A DNA stretch of 64,000 bases from the NCBI GenBank assembly GCA_944990035.1, contig CALYLX010000100.1, forward strand, positions 609,525 through 673,524, read 5' to 3'. The notes beneath the pieces are model-generated. The model saw nothing but the letters and a program-made list of their open reading frames with translations, ran no database searches and was not told the DNA's origin. Source of the stretch: Clitopilus passeckerianus. Lineage: Eukaryota > Basidiomycota > Agaricomycetes > Agaricales > Entolomataceae. This document shows, piece by piece, positions 46,101-56,750 of this stretch (the first letter of the stretch is position 1; every line of letters starts with the position of its first letter). Position numbers and translations under genes: made by a program.

Positions 46101-47767
46101 CGAAGGTGAAGGCGAGCGCTTGCCCACCGTTGAGGAGATCCCGAATGATGGCAAGGACCGCTTGACTGAATTCCTGGCCGAGCCTGCTCTGCTTTCAAAC
46201 CTTCTGTCCTTCTTTTCCTTCTATGACTGGTGCATGCTCTTGAGCCTGTCCAGGGAGATTCGATTCCGTGTAGTGTCAAATCCTGAACTACGTGAAGCTG
46301 TCCTCGAGCAGTTCTTGCAGACTGTTGGGTATAGCAGGTGGACTTTCAATGATCCTGAGCCTCTCTCGTTATCGCTGCAGGTATGTCAATCATAATCCTT
46401 TCTTACAACAACTATATGCTAATTATCATCTCTCACAGGATCTCAATGACTATATGCGCGGAGTATCCACCCCTACACATGAATATGCACGAGTTTCAGC
46501 CCTCTATATCCACTCTTTAGGTGTCCACCCCTCACATCGAGATCAGTCCCTCGATGAGACCGTGGCCAACCTGTCGGCTGCCACACGCGCATACACTCGG
46601 GTAGTGCTTCGCCTAAGAGCCCAAGCAGAAAAGGAAGCCAGCATTGCCCGACGAAATGGGCGAAATAGCGGCTCTCGTCCAGGAAGCAGAGCTCCCTCAC
46701 CCACGTACTCCTCACTTTCGCATTCGAACCATGGGCACCGTGACCCGCCTCAGCCCCAGAGATCCGCTATCGTCACATCAGGGACCTTCCAGTCTCCATT
46801 ATTCCGACTCAGGAGGGCTCCTCTGCTCCGTGTATTCGTACCTTCACCGGATGGTGACTGGCTGTCCGACAAGAGTGTGCTGGAGTGTGAGGCTGAGCTT
46901 AAGAGGGCAGGTGTCTTGGATTTGATGCGGATTGGCGATGTCGTATGGGATGTGGCCGTTGGTGACGAAGGCAATGTTGGTCGCTTGGTTTGGGACGGGA
47001 CCTACCTTATCGTGCGTTTTTCCTCATTTCCAATTCCGATTAGGCTAACCTCTCGCTTTCAGGATTTGGACTATACGTACGCTGCTGCTGGAGACCTGCC
47101 CAAGTATCTTCCGACACTAGGATTCCCGCCTTCATACTTCCACCGTGTCATTCGCAGTGGCCCTGGCTCCTCAAACCCGATTGCTCATATCGATATTCGA
47201 CCTTGGGGCGAAGAGATCGCTGCGAACCTACAGCTTCTCCAAGACCGAGTGAGGACCGAGACGTATGTATATAGTTCTCTCGCTTTGACATTGCAGCTGA
47301 CCCGTTTCCAGTCCACAAGGCGCTCATCATAACGTTGTTCGCTGGGTCCATCGTTCATCCTTCCAAATCCGTCCTGTTCCGCGGAATGGGAGAGCTCCCA
47401 ACTCTTATAGCCACAGAGGTAGCCCCCATCAGGGTACAACCAGAGTACCAATTCCAGGGACCAGCTTGTTTGTGGATCCTGGCTGGTATGGTACCATCGT
47501 TCTAGAAACCGAAGGAACAAACGAATCGCTGGCCGATTTGCAAGAAAGGTGTGGCCCTGGTGCTTTCCCGCCCCGACCACATCATCATCACGGAAGCAAG
47601 GGTCTGCCAGCAGAACAGGATAGAAAGATGGTTTATCGTATAATGAGAGAAAAGAGGTACGTTTTCACCTATGGGCCTTCACCGACCTACACTAACTGTG
47701 CTTCTCTTGCAGCCGACCGGGAGAAATTTGGATACGGACCGTTTCTGCCAAAGAGCGACTTTTGTAG
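43194..47767 (+). CDS. Long Pro/Gln-rich protein with conserved C-terminal region
   Basis: Starts MAGFLRKKSKQEPPTNTRPV. About eight exons: 43194-43490, about 43541-44279, about 44516-44619, a long exon from about 44687 to 46380, then shorter ones to a last exon coding RPGEIWIRTVSAKERLL at 47767. Residues of the first two thirds are disordered, with poly-Pro and poly-Gln runs (for example around 45090-45230) and several SPPLPRKSP-like SH3-binding sites. The C-terminal third looks folded: LAEPALLSNLLSFFSFYDWC and LSREIRFRVVSNPELREAVL resemble an F-box-like helical segment. Next come a region with TFQSPLFRLRRAPLLRVFVP and VGRLVWDGTYLI, and finally LFVDPGWYGTIVLETEG. Length about 1,200 residues. 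I do not recognise the family; a cytoskeletal or polarity scaffold is one guess. Confidence 0.8.
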
Positions 47768-48494
47768 TATCGGCCGCTGGACCTCACTTATAGACGCTTT
47801 TACCCTTTCTGCTCCATATGTTTCGCACGTACATTTGCTCGGACCGCCAATTTTTCCAGATTCAGACTTTGCTTTATCTTCCAGACATTTTAGAGGCGTT
47901 CTTTATGCATGACAATTTATAATTACTTTCTGCGTTACCTTACTTAGTGCCTATTCTTATACTTGAATGTCGAAAACTGTAATTGTAGTATTGCATAAAC
48001 TCGGATGCTGCTCGATTTCTATCGGTCCCACATTTTCTAAGATAGCCACCACGCAAATTCTTTGGGTCGGGAACAGATAGATACATATTTAATCAAGAGC
48101 AATTAACTACGTACACACACCAGAACCAACATACAGAGATAAACCTAGCTACTAAACAGACAACAAATTACGGAGATGATCAAGGTGGCCTCGCCAGATG
48201 GTGGAGAATTCCAGGGTGGAAGGGTAAACAGACGAGAAAGCTCAACCACCGGCCAATAAAATAGAGAAAGCGGGAATAGAGGTAGGAGAGGGTAAGAGTG
48301 TTGTACAAACATATAACAGAGAGTACACGTGTACAGTAGGATAGGGGGAAAGATGGAATGGCTCGGAAAGCAAACAGCGATAGCACGACGACGAGTTTAT
48401 AGAGACAAGTTCTCATGCTTCCATGAGAAATATGGTACTGGGATACACTTTGGATGTCGTAATTTCCTGCCTGGACAGAGACAGATATCGTGGG
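47768..48494. other. Intergenic, convergent 3' ends, AT-rich
   Basis: Between the stops of the Pro/Gln-rich gene and the Lys/Ala-rich gene. No gene seen. Confidence 0.5.
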
Positions 48495-49249
48495 TTAAAT
48501 ATTTATGCCTGGCGAAAAATTAGCATGATGCATGCTGGACAAAAGGATGCGACGTACTGTAGTGGTAGCTTCCTCTGCAGCAGGAGCGGCAGCGGCAGCT
48601 TCAGCCTCAGGTTCCTCTGCAATGGATTCTTGAGCGGCGGCGGCAGGTGCGGCAGGCGCCTGTCCCTCCACCTAACGAGAAGGTTAGTTTGTGAGGTAAT
48701 TTACATAGAGCCGATAAGGTTACTTGCCTTGGAAGCGGGCTTCTTAGAGCCTGCGCGAGACGATGGTTTCGCAGATTCAGCCCGAGATGTTGGCTTAGCG
48801 GCAGCAGCCTTGGAAGCGGGTTTGGTCGACGCCTTTGAAGCTGGTTTCGCAGCCTTAGACGCCGGTTTTTCAGCAGCCTTAGAAGCAGGCTTGGTAGCTT
48901 TGGATGCTGGTTTAGCCTGTAGTTTGCGTGAGTAGCGCCCATGGTCCGCAATCAGAATGGCACTCACCTTCTTCGCAGCAGGTTCAGCGGTGCCCTCCTC
49001 AGCAGCTTCAGCAGCGCCATTAGCTTCCTCAGGTTGCTTGCGCTTCTTTCCAGCTGAAGACTTGGGTTTCTCTGCTGCTTCGCCGGCTGCAGCCTTTTCT
49101 TCCTTGTCGGCTTTCTTCGACTTAGGCTTAGCAGCAGCTTTCTTGACTACGGGTTCTGGTTTGGGTTGATCTTTGATTCTTGACGAGCGACGAGGCTCGG
49201 TAGTTTCTGTTGCGCCTGCATCAGGCTTTGCGGCAGCTTTCCTGGGCAT
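48495..49249 (-). CDS. Lys/Ala/Pro-rich chromatin-type protein with KPASKA repeats
   Basis: Starts MPRKAAAKPDAGATETTEPR followed by RRSSRIKDQPKP. The protein is nearly all Lys, Ala, Pro, Ser and Glu. Exon 1 ends AEPAAKK; exon 2 carries about seven repeats of the form K-P-A-S-K-A; exon 3 is acidic and Ala-rich (VEGQAPAAPAAAAQESIAEE). The second intron seems to be GC-AG (CCAAG|GCAAGT), the only choice that keeps the Ala-rich frame. Composition is that of linker-histone tails or HMG-type DNA-binding proteins, but there is no globular H1 domain or AT-hook that I can be sure of. The true end is uncertain: a GTACGT donor occurs shortly before the stop used here. Confidence 0.7.
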
Positions 49250-49834
49250 TGTTGAAGGATGGGGGGACGCTGGTAGAAGGGCAGATAGCGGCGGGGAAAC
49301 AAGACGCGTTCAGATTCCGAAAATCGATTCCCAACCTCCAACTCTGTTGATTACCATAAGCAAGGGGGCACGTGCAGCGCGTCTGAATCACGTGTGGACA
49401 GGCATGGGAATTGCGCCACCTCGCGCTCAGGCCGGCGCGTCTTAACTCCGTTCTTGATCCATCCCAACGGACCTTGACAACAGAGGTGATGGAGTTTATT
49501 CTTGATGACAGGCGGCATGTTTCCTGACGATTTCACGCCCTTAACATACGGGTGGGTGAATATTGCATGGATCCCATCCAAGTAAAGCCTTATCTGAGTC
49601 GGTCAACATTATCATCAACCTCCGGTCACTGATAATCCCGGACAGGATGTCAGGAGATAAGTAAAGCAGCGACAGTAAAGTAGCGGTGCGGTCTGCGTCA
49701 TACGAGGCTGAAAAGGTGCGAACACTCATTGCCGTGTCCTGAAACACACTCGCATAGTGGGCTGGGTAAGGCAATCGTTGTAGACTCACAAAGAAGTGAT
49801 ATTGGGAGTTAAGCTAAGTAAGAAAGATGATTAG
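49250..49834. other. Intergenic region
   Basis: Upstream of the Lys/Ala-rich gene and downstream of an F-box gene. No gene seen; open frames at 49351-49581 and 49541-49789 (-) lack supporting features. Confidence 0.5.
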
Positions 49835-51533
49835 CTAGTCGTAATAAGTGATAGTTTGAATTTGTTCCATTAAAGCCTTCCGAGAACGCTTTTGCTCTTC
49901 GGGGTCGTTAATACTTTGGCTCATATTGGAAACGGCCACCTCAAATTCTTCTAAGGTCTTGATATATTCATGATACCCCTCAGGGAGTGGGTCCTCCACG
50001 TCGATCCCCAAGACAAGGATATCACAGGTCTGATCTCTCCTTCTCCGAACGAAATCCGCAACTTTAGGCCACAACCTGGGATCCCGACCATCATCGCGGT
50101 TCAAACAGTATATGGTGTCGACCTCCGGAAGCAAAATCCCTAACCGATGTTTCAGAAAATCCACTTTCGAGAATGAAACCTGCTAACTGACCTGCAATAT
50201 CATCTTTAGCATTCGGATCCGGGTCAAAAGCTGAGAGGAAGGCTGCGAGCCAATCGATCCATATAGTCACCGTACGAGTAAACGGCGCAAGAATAGCACG
50301 AAAAATGGCCTGGTCATATTCTTCCTCCCTGTCGAGGGACACATGAAGTTCTTCGGCATTCCCAAGCCCTTTCATCCAAACTGTTGGAGAGGGGTCGAAG
50401 GCGCGAAAATGCCAATCATCCTCGTCCGGCGTCCAAAGCTGAAGTTGAAGACGGAAACCCCCCTCGTCCTGAACATAAACGTTGAAAGTGGAGTTGGCGA
50501 CGGTTACGTCGACCCTGGTCAACTGCTTCTCTTGGGCAACGTAGTTGTGGTTTGTCGAGAGGTAGGTGGAGATGGCATGCCAATCAGCGCCCGGCTCTGC
50601 GCCCCGACATCGTAGAGAGAGATTTGCCGAAGTGGGAAACTTGACATTCATCAAGAAATCCACGCATTCTCCGATGTGTCTATCGAGATCGAGCGAGTCG
50701 AGGTGAGGAAGGTGGACCGGTTCGACGTTTGGACCTACTCTGGCGCCGCCTTTGATCCAATCGTCGAGCCTTAACTCCTGAAGCTTAGGCATTTCTCGGA
50801 GGATGTCGAGCCACTCCTTAGTCGTAGTTGGAGGCGTGTAGGGCTTCTCAGCGTTGAAACTAGCTTCAAGTCTCAGCAAATTGGAGAACGATTGCCGTGT
50901 GACGTCGATGCCGAACTTCATGTTGAAGAGTTTGACTTCTTCCAAGTGGTTGTCGTTAGAAAGGAAAGGGACACTAAGCATGTGTGTTTGATCAGGGTCT
51001 TCTCCGTAGAAGCAACCTTTATTGAGCTCGAAGTTGAGTATCTTCAGTTGAGGTGCACGCCCACGCAGCTGTTCCTCGAAATAAGATATCGCGGGGGCAT
51101 AGTCCTGGGCTTGCACTACAATATTCAATTCACCAACTCGATGAAGGTTCGTGAATAATAGTTCTACGTTTGGTGTAGGGCTGAAGGGACGTCGTGTTTG
51201 CTGCCAGTATTCGTTGGGATCATTTGGGTTCGGAAAGTTGACTTTGGCGACGACGGGAAGTAGACCAGATCGGTCTAGCATTAGCTGAACCCACTTGTCG
51301 TAGCTTCTGGTGCCATGTTTGCCAAAGTCGGCGACATCGTGCCAGAGGAAGGGGCACGAGAGAGCTGCATCCCTCCATTGTTTGCAGACTTGAGATGCAT
51401 TCTTCAGGTTGGTGACAATGGCGGCTTGGTCCTGATAAAGAAATGGTTCCCCTTTATTATAGAGAAATATCTTTGAAAGTAGCTCGAGGGGTGCTATGGC
51501 TGCCAATGATTGCCTCCGGGTCGAGAAAGACAT
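49835..51533 (-). CDS. F-box-like protein
   Basis: Begins MSFSTRRQSLAAIAPLELLS; the F-box-like part is IAPLELLSKIFLYNKGEP and then ASQVCKQWRDAALSCPFLWH. The rest is leucine-rich with spaced LxxLxL elements (LKILNFELNKG, LEEVKLFNMKFG, LQELRLDDW, LDSLDLDRHI), as in degenerate LRR folds. A 51-nt intron (GTCAGT to GGTTAG, about 50140-50190) joins the long exon to a last exon starting ILLPEVDTIYCLNRDDGRDP and ending QTITYYD at 49835, for about 580 residues in total minus the intronic part. Second of three F-box genes here; they are not close in sequence to one another. It shares an upstream region of about 400 bp with the aldo/keto reductase gene. Confidence 0.8.
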
Positions 51534-51930
51534 CCTGCTCGAGTTGTGCTCGAGACGGGGTAGGAAACCTCAGAGTGTTGAAATAATAGACCCAGTCCTT
51601 GAATATCGACATCAGCTGATATCAGTCCATAATTTTGGGGTCTCGGGCCTGGTTTCTTCAGGGCAGATGCTAAATTTCCAATTTTTAATTGAACCGCGGG
51701 CCCAAGTGTTTTGGCTCGATGATATCACAGAAACAATGGCAACAATTGCGATTTGCTACGACGAACGGAGATGCGAGGGGGATGGCCATCAATCTAGAAT
51801 TCGGCAACTTTGTCAGCACGATGTCTGTCAATGAGGCTCTTATGGCACCATCGAGCAACTCTCAAGGTAGTTCAAGCCTACGACGAGTCTGGTCTCCATC
51901 TTCTTCCGAACCACGTATAACACTCCTGAT

Positions 51931-53338
51931 ATGCCTTGGGAACCTCTCAAGCTGAACGATGGTACGAGGGTCAATCCCGTTAGAGCAAGAAATAGTTTCT
52001 GAACCTGTGTCTGATAGGTCATACCATTCCAAGCATTGCGTAGGTCCCAGACACCTTTCGGGAGGTTCCTCTACTGAGGTCTTAAATATAGGTTTGGAAC
52101 CTGGAAGATTGGAAATGGCCAAGGTCCTATCGACCAAGTTGACCAAGCAATCTCTGTCGGGTTTGATCACATAGGTGAGTACTAGTTCCGTGCTTCAGAC
52201 CATGAAACGCGGGATTCACCTCGGACTGTGAAGACACGGCCCAGATCTACAAGAATGAGGAAGAAGCTGGAATAGCTATCCGTGAGAGTGGCCTTGCTCG
52301 AGAAGACCTCTTCATAACCACGAAGTACTCCGGCTTGGATGGATTGGACATTCCCACCTCCATTCAAAACAGCCTCAAGAACGTATGTTTCAGGTCACTT
52401 AGTTTTAGTTGCTTTACTAACCTTTACTTAGCTGGGCGTCAGCTATGTTGATCTCTACCTAGTCCATCACCCTCGTATTGCAAAGCCGGATATTCCGACA
52501 GCATGGAGGCAGATGGAGGAGGTTAAGGAGCAAGGACTGGCAAAGTGGGACATCATCAATCGTCTTGCCCTACCATTGCTAATTCGCTTGTTTCAGGAGC
52601 ATCGGTGTCAGTAACTTTGGCGTCCCAGAGCTGGAAATCCTCCTGGCCTCCGCTAAAATCAAGCCTGTCGCAAATCAGGTTTGTTCACCTATCCCTGTTT
52701 CACACAAATATTCAAGTATCATCTTCGCCTTAGATTCTGCTTCATCCATATGTCTGGGCCCGTCAGAAGCCCGTTGTGGAATATGGTGCGAAGCATGGCA
52801 TCATCGCTGAAGCCTATAGCAGTCTCGCGTATGTTTTCCCCGTATTCCTCAGGCTCGGTCCGTTGGACCTTCCTCTAACACACCGCCATCTTCGCAGGCC
52901 AATCACTCAGACCCCCGGCGGGCCCTTGGACAAACCCCTGTACAAGATAGCTGAAAAGCTCGACGTTACTGCGGACCAGGTCCTGTTCGCCTGGGTCAAA
53001 TCCAAAGGGGCAGTAGTTGTCACGTATGTACCCGTTTTACTACCGCAGGAGAGCTCCGGTTTACTGGTTTATTGCAGTACCAGCTCAAAGAAGGCCAGAT
53101 TGGAGGGTTATCTCAAAGCAGGCGACATTGGTATGTTTTATGATCCCCGTAGCTTCTTTCGCTCACGGAAAAAAAAATAGAACTCTCCGAAGAAGACATC
53201 GAAGCACTTGAAAAGGCGGGCAAGCATGGTTTGAGGCAGCTCACCGCTAAGACGATTATCCGACGGCTTGCGGTTGTGACGTTGTTCAGCGCAGCTGCTC
53301 TGGGCTTCTGCAGCCTTGCGGGGATTGACCTCATTTAG
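51931..53338 (+). CDS. Aldo/keto reductase with C-terminal membrane tail
   Basis: NADPH-dependent reductase of the AKR (TIM-barrel) family. Exon 1 is tiny: [11 protein letters not shown], then donor GTACGA near 51964; exon 2 gives HTIPSIA; exon 3 begins FGTWKIGNG. Catalytic residues are present: Asp and Tyr in [15 protein letters not shown], Lys in FITTKYSG, His in YLVHHPRIA. Next come [39 protein letters not shown], and [19 protein letters not shown] with NADPH-site elements. The last exon ends in a hydrophobic stretch ([19 protein letters not shown]) not found in ordinary AKRs, suggesting a tail anchor in a membrane. About nine exons. The substrate is unknown. Confidence 0.85.
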
Positions 53339-53846
53339 AATCGTCCATGAAGACCCTCGGCCTGCGAATGACCCATCTGTACTAGGATATGTATTCTTTG
53401 GTATTCGCCCTACTGGCCTTGATTCAGCGCTATCCCAATGCTATAAACGAATGATCATCTAACCAGTCCCCCAATCTGTCTCGTCGGGTTTTCCCAGGAG
53501 CAGCTGTGAGAACGAAGACCTCAGTAAGGTCCTGAGGGTTATCTTAAGCGCGTGGTCCTGACAGAATTGGATGGAAACCGAGAATAGTCTCAAAGAAGAA
53601 CAAAGGCATTTCCAAATTCGTCATCGAGAAAATCTTGATCGAAGTGTTCATTGCTTGGATTGCTACTATACATCAGATTGTGTGCAAGTAATGATGTGTG
53701 TATGAATGATGGAAAGAGAACACAGGGCAAAAGTTCAGAAAAGGAAAAGCGAAAGGGAATAATGATAGGGGAAAGGTCGAAGGTATGTGCAGAAGTCGAA
53801 TGGCGAAATCGAAGGGCTGAATAGTCAGCTCTAATGAAAGAACGAA
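53339..53846. other. Intergenic, convergent 3' ends
   Basis: About 500 bp between the stops of the aldo/keto reductase and the next F-box gene. An 86-codon frame (53590-53850, -) is not supported by features. Confidence 0.5.
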
Positions 53847-55700
53847 TCAATAAGCAGTAATTGCCCGACTAGCAATGTAAGCATCGAAGATGGGGTCGTT
53901 GAATTCACCACCAGGCCGATATGGGTCTGGTAAAGAATCGAAATAATCGTCGAGATCACCCTCCTCAAGCTCGAGAGGCACTGATGCCTCCCTCACAATT
54001 TTCAAGGTCGTCCCAGCCCTTGAGACGTTGATAACGGCCTCAGAGGCATCCTCTCCGTCAAGAGCATCGACGTGAATGTCGATCTCTTTCAAGCCGCAAC
54101 CGCCCTTTTCTGCCCTCTCCTGTGTCAATATCCCAACTCGTCGGATGAAGTCATGATCGGGTAGTGCTTCACATCCACGGATGCTCAACACTTGAAGATG
54201 AGGGCATGGGCAAGTCGAGATGTCTTCTGGGTGTGGTAGGAGTGCCTTGACGTCTTCGACGGACATGTGGTCGAGTTCGAGACGCTGAAGGTCTGAGAGG
54301 GCTTCCAGGAAGACTTGGAGTTGAATAGGGCAGCACCGAACACCTTTTAGCGTCACACTCTCTAGATGAGGGAATGCGGCGTTGGAGGCATTGGTATCCT
54401 TCCCTTGAGAGCACTGTCCAGCGCATGGTTGACGAACGCGTCTGGTACCCATGCGAGTCTGGTTCTGGGGCGTTGAGAGCTTCTGTGAGGCGACGTATTC
54501 GAGAAGGGAGCTGGCGTCAATGGGATCGGGTTCTCCGGGATGGGCGGCATCTTCTAGCGAGAGTTGGCGAACACCAGGTGCTTCAAGCATCTCAAGGACG
54601 ACTTGGCTTTCGTATGCAGTACGGTAGCCAAGGGTCAGATCCTGTAGAGCTGGAAGTGAAACGGGTTTGAACCCTTCGATCTCTAATCGCAAATCCACGC
54701 GGTCGACTTCCTCGGGTATCGCAGGGCCGGAGCCATTAACTGTGAAGCTGGCGAGAGCAGGGACAGACTCCATTAGTTGATGGAATTCAGTAAAGGTGGG
54801 GCGAACATCTAGTGAATGTGAACCAAGCTCGAGGGTTTGCAGGGTAGGAGTAGGGTTCGATGCGAATATTTGCGTGAGGGAGGACCAGTCAACGTGTACG
54901 CCACGCAGGGTCAATTTTCGCAGACGAGGGAGAAGGTTGAAGGAACGGGAAGGGTGGTGTCCAGCGAGATTGAAGAAGGCCGGTTCCTTCATTTGCGGAG
55001 GTTGGAAGGTGGGGGAATAGCTGATGAAGTCGTTGCATCGCATGAGGCTCAATGATTCCAAAGAAGGTGCACCGAATGCAGTGATGAAGGGCTGAATCTG
55101 GTTCAGAGCCAGAAACATAGGGGCCCATGTGTCTGTCAGTATATCGAGAGACCGCCATCTATGGAGGTGAGGAAGCAGACAGCTGATGGCTGATTTCATG
55201 TGGTCCGGCGAAAAGGGGGGAACATAGATGTCACAGTCTTCGCCATGGAGCGGAATCCTGGAAGGCGGTGAGTCAGAGTGATGCATGAGAGGAAATGGAA
55301 GTACTCACTCTGGTTCCGTGAAATCCCAATCTGGGTCTCGAGCGTCAATAAGGATGCTGAGGGGATAGTTTCGAGAAAGATTCAGGTAGTTTTGAAGGGG
55401 TTTGGTGTTGAGGATGCAGCAGCTCTCGTCTTCCTCGACCACTGTTTCTTGCAGCAGATCTAGCGAAACACAGATGTTCGTCCAAAGACCAGGTGTTGTG
55501 CGAGCAACGTTCCTCCATTGTCGGTTGATGCTGGCAAGCTGCAGTGGTATCTTTACGCTTTCTGAGGTAAGCCCCAAAGGTCGTGGTTGTCCTCTGCAAG
55601 AACTATCGTCGAGCGGAGAATGGGTGGTGAGCAAGAGGATGTATGAGAGGATTTCTACAGGCAACGTTTGAATGGGAGAAGGTTGGGAATAGCGGACCAT
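53847..55700 (-). CDS. F-box/LRR-like protein
   Basis: Two exons. Exon 1 from ATG 55700 has the F-box-like part IQTLPVEILSYILLLTTHSP and LASINRQWRNVARTTPGLWT, ending DPDWDFTEPE just before the intron near 55310. Exon 2 begins IPLHGEDCDIYVPPF and is leucine-rich: LESLSLMRCNDF, LRKLTLRGVHVDW, LQTLELGSHSL, LESVTLKGVRC, LQRLELDHMSV, LQVLSIRGCEAL. These are good LRR-type repeats. The acidic C-terminus (LELEEGDLDDYFDSLPD) precedes the stop at 53847. Third F-box gene in the window. Target unknown. Confidence 0.82.
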
Positions 55701-56750
55701 CTTCGAGCGTCGGGGGAGAGGTGCGGATGCAAGATTAGCGTCGCAAAGGGAGCCTATATGTATCTGCCTCTTTGAGCAATGGCCATGAATCCTTTTGTCT
55801 CATGGGATCACTGGAGACAAAAGAGAATGCCAGATTAGGGTCGGCAGGTGAACGCATCATTTCGAGATCCATCGGGCTTTAGCATTGTCACTATTGTTTC
55901 GCTGGTCCGGCCCTGGTGGCCCTGCCCGTCTAACAGAAAGCGGGAATATTCCTGACAGGTGTTCCCAGCGTTTCTGGAGTTTTGGACACCGAAAAAGCCA
56001 AGCTCTCATTGTATTGGGCCCTGAGAACCGTCCGAGAGTGGCCAACACGCTCTGAACAGTGGCCACCATTAGCAACCAGGTTGGCCATCCGCCTGGAAAA
56101 TGAAATCAAGCCGGATCCGCGATGAGGTCGTTCACCATGGGCACACAAACCTGGACAACAAACGAAAGTGAAAACGGGGAAGAGGCTGATCAAAGTTTTG
56201 ACAGCCGTTCCCTTTTAGGAAGGTCGGGTCACGCGGCTCGCAGATGGCCTCGTCCTGATCGTCCCGCTTGGGCTCCTCGTCAACGAGCATTGCGACGGTG
56301 AGACCCATATGTCCATTGAAAGCCACGATATATGGCGACGGACGGTCCAGCCTTGCTATTGCCACCTGCCACCACATACATTTGAGCCTGGCGAGCTCGG
56401 ACAAGCCAAGGAGAAACGATAACTATAGCTACCTCTCACTCATCTGACCCACACCTGTCAAAGCGCACATGAACAATAAGAGTACATACATACAATTTAT
56501 TCGATTCGGCATAAATATACTAGTGTGCGTAGAAAAGAAGCGCCGAGACATTTTAGTGCGATTAGATGAATGATAGTCCATAAAAAGACATAAATAATCA
56601 GAATGAGAGCATTGTTAAAAACGAGGTTAAAAATAACAAAAAGATCGACGAAATGCCACACCAAGCTATCCCAGGTTGCAACCCACAGGACTGTACCCGG
56701 TGATAACTCTGGATTTTCGCAACTTTTTCTACCCGAGACGCCCTCAATCG
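55701..56750. other. Intergenic region
   Basis: About 1 kb upstream of the F-box gene and downstream of the transcription factor gene. No convincing gene. Confidence 0.5.

Noticed and set aside
44972..46279. Long minus-strand frames inside the Pro/Gln-rich gene
   Set aside because: They are antisense shadows of the CAG/CCN-rich coding sequence on the plus strand.
53590..53850. 86-codon minus-strand frame after the F-box stop
   Set aside because: Lies in the 3' flank, with no domain and no upstream promoter space.
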